Of a stretch of DNA of 64,000 nt, positions 1-11,785 are shown one piece after another (positions within the stretch are counted from its first letter, which is position 1; each line of letters starts with the position of its first letter). The stretch lies in assembly GCA_963931925.1 (NCBI GenBank), contig OZ007570.1:42181687-42245686 (forward strand). The letters are read 5' to 3'. Both the position numbers and the translations under genes were made by a program. Under the pieces are notes generated by a model. It saw only the letters and a list, made by a program, of their open reading frames with translations, was not told where the DNA came from and did no database searches. Source of the DNA: Onchidella celtica (Eukaryota > Mollusca > Gastropoda > Systellommatophora > Onchidiidae).

Positions 1-10
1 TTTGTTCTGA

Positions 11-76
11 CCAAAGAACTTAACTATACAGAGAAGAACTTAACTATACAGAGGTCTGTATAGTTAAGTTCTTTGG
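11..76. repeat. Hairpin-forming inverted repeat with an extra arm copy
   Basis: The arm CCAAAGAACTTAACTATACA (11-30) is followed by a second near-copy at about 34-52 and then by the exact reverse complement at about 55-76. The second copy and the inverse arm are separated by only about two bases, so they form an almost loop-less hairpin. No gene or MITE boundary was recognised around it. Confidence 0.75.
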
Positions 77-781
77 TTCTAAGTTTCCCAGAAGAAGTAC
101 AGACAGCGAGTTACCACAGCCAGGCCAAGATGTAATCCGACAGGGAAATTAGAAATGGCCTTTTTATTCATCTTTAAAAATACGCATGGAAAAGCGCGGC
201 ATACGTGCAGACTTTGCTAATTTTTTATGTGCTGATTAACATTTGTCGCTGAAACTGTGTTTTCATTTAGAGCTTCGCCGGGACTAGGCTGGAGACTACT
301 GACAGTTCTTCCGACAAAAAAATTGAGTGTCCTATTCCTTCCGTCTAGTCAGATCAGTCCCTTTGTCGGGTGTGCACTAGTGGGATGCAGCAGGCCTGCT
401 TTTAACTGATTTTCCTAAGGGAAATAGTGGAAAGTCGTTGCTCTGCCTGTGGTGTCGGACATTTATGTTGATTCAAAATTCTGGAGTCTGTGGTTAAACA
501 AAGGCCTGTTGGAACAAGTTGTTGAAAAAAGCATAATTACTTCAAAAGTGGGCGCTTATTAGTAATGTTACATACGTTAAACCTTCAACTTTTTGCCCCA
601 CTTCTCATAGTCGACCATTGCACATTGACTTATTACATACATAAATGTATTACATAATATATACATTACATAAAGTAATTCGTTGCAGCTAGTAAATCCA
701 CGGTAAAAAAGTCCATGTTTATTTATTTATTAACATTTCTTCTCTTTATTTCCTATTGCTGTTTTCTTCTGCTGTGAAAAG

Positions 782-859
782 GAATCAACCTGCGAACAGG
801 CGAGAGAGGAATATTCCCTGCAATGTACGCTAATGATCTAAATTTCTTGGAAGACTCAG
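782..859 (+). CDS. JIP1: JIP1/2 orthologue, exon with end of SH3 domain (partial gene)
   Basis: First recognisable exon of a JNK-interacting protein 1/2 gene; earlier exons lie outside the window or were not found. It follows an AG acceptor at 780-781 and ends before GTAAGA at 860. It encodes NLRTGERGIFPAMYANDL, which matches the last strands of the JIP1 SH3 domain (vertebrate form NMRTGARGVFPAYYA). JIP1 scaffolds MLK, MKK7 and JNK and links cargo to kinesin-1 in the cytoplasm; its SH3 domain mediates dimerisation. The exon begins in phase 1 (the first base of the Gly codon comes from upstream) and leaves one base for the next exon, which fits exactly. Gene and domain are confident; JIP1 versus JIP2 cannot be separated and invertebrates usually have one co-orthologue. 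Confidence 0.87.
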
Positions 860-2785
860 GTAAGAAAATACTATCTAAAAAATAATATTGATTTCACATC
901 TACACTTCCAGTATAAACTTTAGAGAAGGATGGGTTCTTTATTTACTGCACAGTTGTGCAATGTTAGTAATCGAAAGTATTAAATTTCATCCAACACTAA
1001 AGCTTAGATTAACATAAGTAAAAATAACCAAAAAAACCAGAAAAGTTCAAGCGATTGTTTCCCTTTGATAACCAAATCAAAATTCATGATTACTTCAAGA
1101 GAAACATTAAATACCGGCTTTTTTTTTTTTTTTTGGGAGGTGGGGGAGAGGGGAAAGGGGAGGAGGGGGTTCCACATACAAATCATTTTCAAAATAACTG
1201 ACGTATGATTTATTTTTTTCTGTTAGCCACCCTATTAAGCACTACCAAATTAGCAAAAATAACTGGAAAAATCGGGGAAACTTTTATTGTTGTTAATAAC
1301 ACATCAGCCATTTGAATTTTAGTTAGGAATAGTGGCAAATTTCAAAACCAGCAACCTTCAACTTAATTAATGCACATATATTTCAGGCATCTTAACTCAT
1401 ATAGAAGGGTTTATTTATATCGTTGCTAATTTATTCTCATAATCCCCGTGGAAATGCTGAACTAGGTTTTTTCGAGAAAACTTCACTCTTCGTTAAATCT
1501 GTGTACCCGAATTTTGCATGGTCTTTTAAGCCATTTTGTCTTATCTGAAATATATTCTCTCATTTACATTGCAACAGTAGGCAAGGAGGTAGCTTTTATA
1601 TATTAAAATCGGTAACAAGGGATTTGTTTGAACGCTAGGAGTTTTACTGAACGCGTCATAAATAACAAAAATGTTAAAAAGTTCACATATTTGAATCATT
1701 GCTGATTTGTCAAACTTTACCGTCATTTTTTAAAAAGAAAAAAAATCCCTTGTGTAGATTACATTTGTTTTGAACACAGTATATTTCCTTATTAGAGTAT
1801 ATTATAGAAGCGTAGAGGGGAGCGTAAAAGGGGAAAAACAAAAATGGACAAATATTTAAAATGGCACAACCTACCGCATCAATTTCAAGCCATGTATTTG
1901 AACAAGGGAAAAACAAAAAATGGATAAATATTTTTAGCGGAAGTCTAAATAACCTCGGATCCAAATAATATTGCCTCTGTGTCTGATGGGATGACGCATT
2001 TCTATTGTTGATATCAAAAACCATATTGAATTTGTTTGCTTGTTTGTGTTCAAATTCACAAACAATTCATTGGTGAACACTTGTTGGTGAACACCATATT
2101 TTAATTATGGTAGCAGTGTGACAAAATTAATAGTGTATCAACTTACCATCACACCAAAGATAGATCTAGTAAGTGTATTATTACAGAAGTGGATGAAAAA
2201 TTTCTCTTTCTCTCACCCGCCGCTTTATTTGTTCTATTTTATAGAGACATTCCTTGTATATTAGATGCTGCATGTTACTTTAATAACTTGACGTTGAAAT
2301 TGCCTCTGAAAGCGAAACCGATCGGTATCTCGTTTTGTATGCAGATGGTACGAAGCGCTGGTTCACAGTGCCGAGCGTGACAGTGACTCTTCTCTTTAAA
2401 GTATGCAATGTGTTTATCTAAAAACATGCACCTTCGCATTTACGAAAAATCCACATTAGCGGTACACTTTTGCTGGTACTGTAAACAACATCTATGTTCA
2501 CTATTTTTGTGTCAGACATGTTTTTTATAATAATATACTTTTATAAAGGAAAAAAATTATTTCTACCAAAATATATTTTCCTGTTAAGACAAATTGAAAC
2601 AGGAGTCTGTGCAACATTTGACCGTGATTGAGCAATGCAAGCCGGGGATTTTAAAGATATTGCAAAACTGTATAATGTTGAACGGACTATTTATAATTTG
2701 ACTAATTGTGCCACTATTTATTCATAATCTGTAAATGTGGATGACTTATTTTTATTATTTTTTTTACACCTACCTCATTTCACAG
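860..2785 (+). other. JIP1 intron, about 1.9 kb
   Basis: AT-rich intron without convincing coding sequence. A stretch at about 1465-1640 is a diverged direct copy of about 2940-3090 in the next intron (shared words such as GTGTACCC and TATTCTCTC). Confidence 0.7.
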
Positions 2786-2886
2786 ATGATGACGAAGAGT
2801 ACTGGAAATTCAGTATGAAATTCCTCGGATCTGTGGAAGTAACTTCGCATAAAGGGGACGATACCCTCGTTCGTGCCATAAATAAG
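2786..2886 (+). CDS. JIP1: JIP1/2 orthologue, exon with start of PTB domain
   Basis: Acceptor TTTCACAG, donor GTTAGT. It reads DDDEEYWKFSMKFLGSVEV and then HKGDDTLVRAINK, the first strand and helix of the PTB domain. Vertebrate JIP1 has FRVKFLGSVQV and HKGNDVL at the same place. The PTB domain of JIP proteins binds receptor tails such as ApoER2 and APP, and p190RhoGEF. The exon takes one base from the previous exon and ends in phase 0. The acidic DDDEE run lies in the short linker between SH3 and PTB, so the two domains are almost contiguous, as in the known family. Confidence 0.92.
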
Positions 2887-2939
2887 GTTAGTGTGATATT
2901 ATAGTCCCGGCGGAAATAAATGGACTGTTTTTTTCCAAA

Positions 2940-3420
2940 ACTACTTCTCCACTTGGTAAATCCGTGTACCCAAATTTTTCATGGCCTTGTAAACCATTTT
3001 GCCTTACCTAAAAAATATTCTCTCTTTTAAATTTGCAAGAGTAAGCAAGGAGATTGCACCATAACCTTATATTAAAATCGATAACAGGTGAGCTGTGTGA
3101 GGATTGTGAATTTCACTAGCAGTAACACATGAGAATGAAATCTAAACGTCATCAATAAAAATAAATACTCATCATTCAACAGCAAACACGTTTTAGCGTC
3201 AAGATGTCATATGCTTTTGTTATTCTTATGTATTCGCAATACTGTCTCCTCTAATCACCCTAGCAGGTATTTCCACCCACATGTGTTGGTAAAACTCCTA
3301 GTGTACATGCAACTCACCTGTCACCGATATTAATATTAATATAAGGTTATATAAGGCGTTACATTTTCTTGTAATTTAAATGAAAAAATACGTGTGGGTT
3401 AAACCAAACGGTATAGATGG
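2940..3420. repeat. MITE-like inverted repeat in JIP1 intron
   Basis: The segment containing ATAACCTTATATTAAAATCG and CAGGTGAGCTG (about 3060-3095) recurs inverted at about 3310-3355, as CAACTCACCTGTCACCGATA and on to ATAAGGTTAT. A third, direct copy of the left arm lies at about 1465-1640. The ends and target duplication could not be defined. Confidence 0.5.
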
Positions 3421-4415
3421 CAATGCCAAACAACACAGGGACATCACTGCCAGTTTCTCGAAACTAAGAGGTTCATAGAAACCTTTTTCTAAATTAATAC
3501 ACACGTTTAGGTAAAAAAAAAAAATGTACGGTCTTCAACTAATTGCTGTCTCTTGTGGTCTGGAATTAAAATCATTAGGACCGAAATGTAGGCACATCTA
3601 GCGCAAACTGCCTGTTCACTACAGAAATTCTACCTGTACATCTCCCTCCGTCAAATTAACGAAAAATTCAGTATAGATCTATCACATGCAACTGTTCACT
3701 TCAAATATGCGTGCCCTCCCGTCCATCTGGGTTTTTTTGTTTGTTGTTGTTGTTGTTTTTTTTTTCACTTTCTTTGCTGTTCGAAGAATATTTTCGTCAA
3801 GCACCCGTAATTTCTAGATTTAGGGGGGGGGGGGGGGAGGGTTGTTGTGACAATAACGTCACGTCAATAAGCCCTCCCGACAGAAGTTCGGAGCTGAAAT
3901 TAATTGTCGAATGTCCATTCCAATACCCTTTAGACGTTTCTTCATCTGCCAGAATTTCTGACATTTTTTTAGAACAAATGAGAAGTACCCAGAAGCCCCT
4001 TTTTCTCTTGCGTTTTCTTCGCTACTTCAGCCACATTCATAAATAAGAAATCATAGAATTAGAATGTTCGTTCGGTATACATGTTGATTACCAAGACACG
4101 GACATGGACAAGGATGTTCTGTTAACGTCCAACGAAGCACATGGATGAAACGGGTGGACGGACATATTTCTAGTGTGAACAAACGATAAGACTAATGAAA
4201 ACACAGACAGAGATGGTCGGGTTTTATATCAAGAACAAGTGTGATTCAAATCATAATCAACTTTATGATTTAAAACAGAAAGAAGAAAAATCCCGGCTCC
4301 TTGTGGACACGACTGACTGTGGTTATGAAATACATCACACTGCATGACCTATGCACATGCTGACCTCTTTGAAAAAAACAACAACCTGAAACACAATGTG
4401 TCAGATATATTATTT

Positions 4416-6595
4416 GGAAGTGCATAGGTAGGTATCCCTGCCTATGCACTTTTCATAGGTAGGGAAGATATCCCCTACCCATGCAGTTTGCATAGGTACG
4501 GAAGATATCCTCTGCCTATGCAATCCCTATATTTCTTGTCTATTTACTTAGCTTAGATAGGGAAAATATTTTTGTCCCTGCATGTTTCATAGGTCATAAA
4601 AATTATTTCTTGTACAACATTATCTTAGGGAGAGATGATATTCCTTATTGTGCTTTGCCTAGGTAGAGGCAATAGGGGAGCTATTTTCCGCGAATTTAAT
4701 TTGCATGGCAGAAACAATATTACATACTTAGGTGATTTGTATAAGTAGGGATGATAGGGATTCACACAATAGTTATATATCCAGTGCGCGCCTTGGAATG
4801 GACTAGGGAGTCTTTTATATGCAATCATTTGGGGCGGGGGAAGGGGTGGGGAGATACTTTCATTGTACTAGTTTGCTCTTCGCATTCGTAGTGGAGATGT
4901 TCAAGCATGAGGGAGATATTTTGATGTAGCCCCTTTGCCTTTATCTTGTCTTGCTTTATGGAAAGGGCCAGTTCCCTACTTGTGCAAATCACATGATATG
5001 GGAATATTTTTCCCTACCTATGCACTTCCTTAAGAAAATGGTAAATGGAAAAGTTAAGAGGGGTTTAAGAAAATGAATTTTCTGTTTGTTTTAATATGCG
5101 GTACCTGAATCGATTGTCATTTGAAATTTTTATTATATTAGTGACATCAGAACAAGCGAAATGTTGTACGTCCATCAATCAATTTTTTCCTTTCTTTCAT
5201 TCTTTTTTTTTCATGTTGGGAGCAACAGGCCAAAGGAAAAACAAGACCAATATGGTCACAAATACAGAGTTCTGTGGCTATTTAAATTAGGAGGGAAGGG
5301 CTAAACCAGTAGTGGTTGTTTTTTTCTTTTGTATGTGTGTGTGTGAGTGTGTTGTAATTCTGGATCGATGTTTAAGAATTAGTTCCACCGTACCTAGCAA
5401 ACTGTATATTTGTGTTTGTAATTTCAGCAGGAAAACGAAAAGCACTGTTTTTGACTTTGCTTATAGCCCTGCTGCGACCCCACAGTTTTTCTGTGGTTTT
5501 TATAATATTTTGTTGTTGAAAACGTCAATGACAAATCATTGCTATTCTGATTGTGCATGTAGATCTCTTCCTACTTGCTAGTCTTTTCTCAAATCTCATT
5601 ATATTCAAGGTGATATACTGATGCACTCATAATGTTTGCTTTTCCAGACAAAACTCCCCCCCCCCCCTTTTTTTTTTGTTTTCCACATTTTTGGGAAATT
5701 GGCTTGCGTGTCATCTTGTCATCTCATTACATTTCATTTGCATGTCAAAAGATTAAACGCCTCTAGCATTAAATGTATAGTTCGTATATAGAAATCAGTG
5801 GCACTGTTTGCATTTGGCTTCTCTGCAGGCGTGGTCCACTAGTTTGGAATCAATTCTATTCATTTTCCATGGCCCGGCTCCCTCAGCCCCTTGCCTTTGT
5901 GTTCTTCCTTTCTTTCCTTTATTACGGTACCGCTTTATTGTCTTGTAACTCTTTTAGTTTTGGTTTTCAGCTTGTCAGTTACAACTTTGGAAGAACATGT
6001 GAATGAAGTTTTTGTAAATGGTATTTCTTTTTAAGCACACATGAATGGCTCTAGCGAAATCAGGCTTAAGGACCAAACTCTCGAGAAAACCCGCCCAAAA
6101 GTGCAGTGCTGGTTTACCCATTGCATTCGTACGGTAGTGGAGATATTCAAGTATGAGGAAGATAATTTAATGTAGGCCCTTTGTCTTTATCTTGTCTTGC
6201 TTTATGGAAAGAACTAGTTCCCTACTTATACAACTCACATAAATTGGTAACATTATCCCTGCCATGCAAATTAAATTCACGAAAAACAGCTCCAGTATTG
6301 CTCCCACCTAGGCAAAGTACGAAAAGAAATATCTTCCCTACCTAAGCAAAGTGTTAAAAGTGTTATGCAAGAAGTATCTTTCCCGGCCTAAGAGACATAA
6401 ATAGACAATATTTCCCCTTCCTAAGCTAAGCGAACAGACAAGAAATATCTTCCCTTCCAATGCACTTTGCACAGTCATATCTTCCTTTTCCTATGCAAAG
6501 TGCATAGGCAGGGGATATCTTGTGCATAGGTTGAGACTACCTATGTAAAGTGCATAGAAGGGAAAAGGGAAGATATTCCCTGCCTATGCACTTTC
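4416..6595. mobile_element. Mutator-like (MULE-type) non-autonomous element with ~350-bp terminal inverted repeats
   Basis: The left arm (about 4416-4770) and the reverse complement of the right arm (about 6245-6595) align over some 350 bp, starting GGAAGTGCATAGG and GAAAGTGCATAGG. The arms are built from repeats of a short palindromic motif, roughly GCATAGGTAGGGAAGATATC and its inverse. A subterminal block (about 4870-5030) recurs in direct orientation at about 6125-6270. Flanks are ATATTATTT and ATATTTTTT, an 8-of-9 match consistent with the 9-bp target duplication of Mutator elements, although AT-rich. There is no transposase inside. Long TIRs plus a 9-bp duplication argue for a MULE; a foldback element is the alternative. 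Confidence 0.65.
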
Positions 6596-7143
6596 ATATT
6601 TTTTACATCCAGAGGCGACTAAAAGAGGGCGGGGGCTATACTTAATGGCTTAAGAAACAACCTGGCAGCTCTATGGACTTAAATTTCTTCAAATCATCAT
6701 CGCCATGATGTCATCATCATTTAAAAACGAATATCCTGACGTGCTCAAAACCTATGGTTGTAAGTCCGCAAGAATAACATTTGAAAAGAAATCATATCGA
6801 ATAAAGTATATTTTTACTCACTCTCATTTCTACTGACCCAGTAAAATATATTTTGCTGTCAAAGGTAATTTTAAAAATGGCTATTTGTGTTCCGGTAGAT
6901 AAAATCATAGTCGGTTACCAATATACTATTGTACGGTGCGTTTTGGGATAAGATTGGCCGCTTGTAACACAGTTTTTAGGTGAGATTGGCTGTTTAGATA
7001 TGTTTTTCAATCTGATATTATTCTATGATGCTGTAGTTCTTTTGCTGATAGGCGTTTCTACCCAAATTCATATATATATATATATGCATATATACTATAG
7101 GCTAAATAATCCAGGAATCAACATCAGAATCTAGTCTCGACAT

Positions 7144-7148
7144 CTAAT

Positions 7149-7184
<36 letters not shown>

Positions 7185-7186
7185 GT
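7144..7186. repeat. (TC)n microsatellite
   Basis: A run of TC dinucleotides with one interruption in the JIP1 intron, just upstream of the exon at 7270. It may serve as a remote pyrimidine tract but is not adjacent to the acceptor. Confidence 0.9.
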
Positions 7187-7269
7187 TTTTTCCCCACTCT
7201 GGCCATCATTTTCACGCAAATTTTATATGTATATATATATTGTGAACACATTCTACAAAATGTTTTCAG

Positions 7270-7368
7270 GTTGCACAATCACACAAAGGCAATATCAATG
7301 CTGCTTCACTCAGCACATTAGAGATCAATCAGTATGGCATTCGAATGATTGATAAAAGCAAGGAAGGT
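7270..7368 (+). CDS. JIP1: JIP1/2 orthologue, PTB domain exon 2
   Basis: Acceptor GTTTTCAG and donor GTAAGT flank exactly 33 codons in phase 0. The translation VAQSHKGNINAASLSTLEI then NQYGIRMIDKSKEG corresponds to JIP1 residues following HKGNDVLCAAMQKIA, where the vertebrate protein reads CVLEISVRGVKI. The match is weaker here than in flanking exons, as expected for the variable strand region of PTB domains. Both intron junctions keep the frame with their neighbours, which is strong support for a functional exon. The 4.4-kb upstream intron contains a large Mutator-like element. Confidence 0.88.
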
Positions 7369-9290
7369 GTAAGTATTGTGTCCCATTATTCTGTTGTAAT
7401 AACTGGATAATAATAGTAGTAGTAATAATTACTATAATGGAGGGCCATAAATGTGTTTTGCCTGAAGGCTTCGAAACTACTCATCAAAGAAATATGAAAA
7501 TTGGTAGACAGGTATAAGTTAGCTTGCCGGTGTACGTGTACATATTCATGAGATAACACAGAGTCGTTAGATAACAGTTTTGCAATTTCTCCAGTATCGG
7601 GGAAATATTGTCACCTCAATCTTCCCTTTTAGGGACGCAATACAGGGCTCTAGTGGGCTTGATAAGTCTATATTATGGGTACAATCATTCAAAAAATGAA
7701 AGAAGCATGAAACTTGGCACAAATGTTGACCATAAAGGGTGTTTTAAGAAAACTGTGTTGGCCACGAAACATTTTCAAAATGACGCCCAAAATTCAAGAT
7801 GGCCGTCACATATTGCAAATCGGCTACCTAAGAGTACACGTTGTGGAAACAAATGCAATTTACCTCTCAACATATGTAATTGTAATGATGGAAAGAATAA
7901 ATCTTTAATGTAAAAATGTTTTGAAGACAAACAATACTTCAAGATGACTGCCAAAATTCAAGATGGCCACCACTGTGATTGTTTCTGAGTGTACAAATAT
8001 GGCGCGAAAACTGACTGTTTTATTATGCAGAAATACCAGACATTTTCTTTCTTTTAGTTTTATGATCAAATGAGAAAAATAACTTTGCAGTTTTTGAGAG
8101 TGCAGAAGCAAAAAACTCGGGAAAGGCCTGAAGCAGGAATGTGCACTTTTTGTTGATCTCTTCCTTATGTGCCACACTCGTCAGTTCGACTTCGGCGAAA
8201 GTTTCAAATACAGTCATCGCCTGCATCCATCAGCAACAAATGAAACCTATACTGAACTCAGAAAGCAGACATTCTCAATGTATGTGAGGAGCTCATACAT
8301 GGCAAATAATGTCAACCACAAACTGATGCACTCCATCCAACGGAAGTCACGTTATTCAGAAATCTAGTTAGCCCCCCCCCCCTCCCCCCCCCCCCCCAAA
8401 AAAATGGAAGAAAATCAATGTTTTTGCTCAGAGACGTGCAAAAGTTGACAAAATGTTTGATCAATATAAATTTGACGAACCTGAAGGCTTGTGCAAGAAA
8501 CCGAGAGAGGGGTGAGAGTAGAAGTAAAGTGATACCAACTGGAGGGGTACTGAAAATCGGTTTGCTAGCCAAGCAGACGATCTTTTACACATATGAAAGG
8601 CGGATTAAAGAATATTTGTGCATATGAAACGTGCAGTTGAACGCGCCTCTTTTACAACTGCCCGTATGCCTTTACATCACACAGACATAATTATCAACTA
8701 CTGCTGTGTCATTTTTTTTATCACCACCAACTATCTGGACTGCTGCAACTTTGAGTCCTTTTTGGCAAATGAAAAAAAGACGATAGCTATCTATACATGA
8801 CCAAGCAAGAAGTCTTGTAGCATCAAAATGCAGAGGCTTTTTTGAGTCATGTGGTCAGTGGTTGATGCTGTGTCAGCCTTCAGAGAGAGAATTATCAGTA
8901 TTTAGTTCTTTTCTTCACACACAAATCTTTGCCAAACTGAGCAGATTCCCAGTGATTGTTGGTAATACTGACATTCGAAAGATAAAGAATTGCAGAGAGG
9001 CCGACCTACTTAAAAATGCTAACAATGCCATAAAAAGTCTCTCACCAAGTTTGACTTGTTACCACTGACAATAGCAGCCCTGACACATCACATTCACAGA
9101 GCGACTTACCCAGGAGGTATTATGTATGGTCAAGCTCTTGACCAGAGCCTGTAACTGCCCTTGCTAGATCTTGCAGCAGGACTTTCGATTCAGCTTGAAA
9201 CATTTGTCAAAAATACCTGCAGAACATCTGAATTCTCATCATGACGGACAGGTCCATTCACTGCTGAAGTGATGAAGTCAGACAACTTGG
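7369..9290 (+). other. JIP1 intron without recognisable gene
   Basis: Short open frames occur on both strands but none shows a known domain. Repeated phrases such as AAAATTCAAGATGGCC at 7788 and 7955 suggest old TE material. Long homopolymer C tracts lie near 8372-8397. Confidence 0.6.
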
Positions 9291-9309
9291 CCAGAGGAAT
9301 TCGCCGTTA

Positions 9310-9540
9310 CGGTAGTCCACAGGCAATAAGCATGACGATCTCTGGAACCCCGGGACTGTGTTGTCAGTTGAGAACTTGCACTCATAGACTATATACTACA
9401 CGAACTAGATAGACTGGTGCAGTGGTGCGCTCTCGCGCGAAGCGAGGCCACCGTGGGGATTTCCGTGACATTGACTTTGTAAGGCGGAAGTGACTCCGCC
9501 GAATATAAACACACTGGCGGAAAGCGGTAGCCTACGTGAG
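9310..9540. repeat. Dispersed repeat, copy 1
   Basis: About 230 bp that is nearly identical, in direct orientation, to 11040-11269; both run from CGGTAGTCC to CCTACGTGAG. It contains the self-complementary word CTCTCGCGCGAAGCGAG. Weaker similarity extends about 20 bp further left. Copy 2 sits inside a MITE with perfect inverted ends, so this copy is probably a truncated relative of that MITE. Confidence 0.85.
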
Positions 9541-10575
9541 ATTGAAAAACGAAAGTGATCTTTCACCAGACTTTGAATACCGGTACTTTCTGTGCATACT
9601 TCTTTTCTCATTCATCGGTCCCCGTTGCACTGGCTGCATAACGGCCTCATTCTGCCGCCGCGTACCAGTCTATCTAGATCATGTAATATAATCTATGCTT
9701 GCACTATGTTGCACGCAAAATAAGTGTCTTCAACACTGACCTGCTGGCGGTTCACAGTTCGACCTTTTCATTCATCGGCGAGGGATATGGAGCGAGTTCA
9801 TAATTACGGTACGAGAAGAAAGTCTACCGAGATGCTATCAATTTTTCTTGGTTGTGCCAATCTGCCATTTACAGGTGTCCTGGTACAGATGAATTAATGG
9901 TCGACACTTGACTCATGGTGGACGCTATATCCCTGGCCCCTATCATGAAATCGCATTAAAGTATTTTCACAACTGCTGATTGTGTTGGGAGGAGGAGGGG
10001 GGGGGGGGGACTTTTTGCAGAACTATTAATTTTGTTTGCTTTTGGAGAAGGAAAGTACGTAGTAGAAAATTTCACTTATTTATAACTTTATATATAACTA
10101 AAATATACTTATGAAAGGCAAGCAGTTCAAGTAAAACAGTTGTACCCTTGCCTCTGTAAAATTCCTATTTTGTGTGGTTTTAGAATACAGTCAGCAAATA
10201 CAATGATCGTTTTTCCTGCTGGGGCTATTTTAGTGCTTGTATAGGTCGTTTCAATGAAAAAAATTGACCAAATGCCATGCCACAGACTGTCGTTTTGGTG
10301 CATGGCATATCTGTCAGAAAGACTAGGTCATGACGAAGAAGCTGCACCAAACGCCGGTAATATATCCTTTAGCTGCAAGCAAATTAAGTCGTCAGTCATC
10401 TTTTCTCTCTGTCCACACAAATGCCACCATGATAAACGCAGTCTCAGTCAGGCCGTTTACACACGGTTATGTCGTCCGTTGACATTCTTTCTGTCACTTT
10501 GACATGACTGAGGTCTGCAGTCTGGTCGACATGATAAGTACCGGCCTCAAGAATTCCTCAACGATTAATTTCAGT

Positions 10576-11338
10576 ACGTGGGTCGTTACCAGTTGGTCAC
10601 TTGATTCAACGTCTGCCCGTCAGCTAGAACTGCCCCCCCCCCCCCCAAAAGGTATTTCCAAGTTGGAATAGTATCGGGCGCTCTACTGATCGATATTTAA
10701 AAATGATGTTTTGACGTCATAAGGTGCCATGTCAAAGGATCGCTGGCTAGACCCAGTATCGGAGCCGACTGAGGCATTGCTCAGTAGTGAAACATCTCCG
10801 CCTCCCATAAAAATGCTCACTTGACATCACGTGGCCTCAAACGGAATTAAAGTCAGTGGCCATATAAGTACTCAAATCAGCAATATAAGTTTTGATATAT
10901 TATATACTGAAATAAGGGCTGAACACCCCTATGTGAAAATCCCGCTTGGACAATTTTTTGTGGTTATTTAATTGTTAAACTATGTTGATAAAGAATGAAA
11001 CAGGCTTGGTAAGGACAGGGCCAGATGAATACACCATTGCGGTAGTCCGCAGGCAATAAGCATGACGATCTCTGGAACCCCGGGACTGTGTAGTTAGTAG
11101 AGAACTTGCACTCATAGATGTACTGCACGAACTAGATAGACTGGTACAGTGGTGCGCTCTCGCGCGAAGTGAGGCCACCGTGGGGAGTTCCGCGACATTG
11201 ACTTTGTAAGGCGGAAGTGACTCCGCCTAATATATAAACACACTGGCGAAAAGCGGTAGCCTACGTGAGGACAGGGGTTCCCTGGACAGGAGGACGGGCA
11301 GACGTTGAATCAAGTGACCAACTGGTAACGACCCACGT
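10576..11338. mobile_element. MITE with perfect 46-bp terminal inverted repeats
   Basis: The left end (10576-10621, starting ACGTGGGTCGTTACCAGTTG) is the exact reverse complement of 11293-11338. The interior (about 670 bp) includes the 230-bp repeat shared with 9310-9540 and no coding sequence. No clear target duplication was found (left flank TTTCAGT, right flank CATGACA), so the superfamily is unassigned. Perfect ends suggest recent insertion or gene conversion. Confidence 0.75.
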
Positions 11339-11660
11339 CATGACAATATCTGTGGCTGTGAATTCGATGCTATGCTGCCAAGGAAGAGAAATTATGGATT
11401 ATTGTGTTGCTGGCGACCATCTTCGATTTTACCGCCAATTTGGAATAATTTTTCGTGGCCAACACATTATCCTTAAACACTGTCATAATGAGAATGTTTG
11501 TGCCAAGTTTCCCGTTTCTATCATTTTTTTAACGTCTGTTCCAGTTATCTATCTATAGAACTTAGAACTCTATGGGGCGCAATGAAAACTAAAAAGTGTT
11601 CAACAGAAGTGTACGTTACTACGTGGAGTTTTGTTCGCTGACTGGTCGTTTACCCGTCTA

Positions 11661-11785
<125 letters not shown>

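Noticed and set aside
6240..6595. CRISPR-like array of repeated GCATAGG units
   Set aside because: The units are palindromic motifs of a MULE-type inverted arm, irregularly spaced, in a eukaryotic intron.
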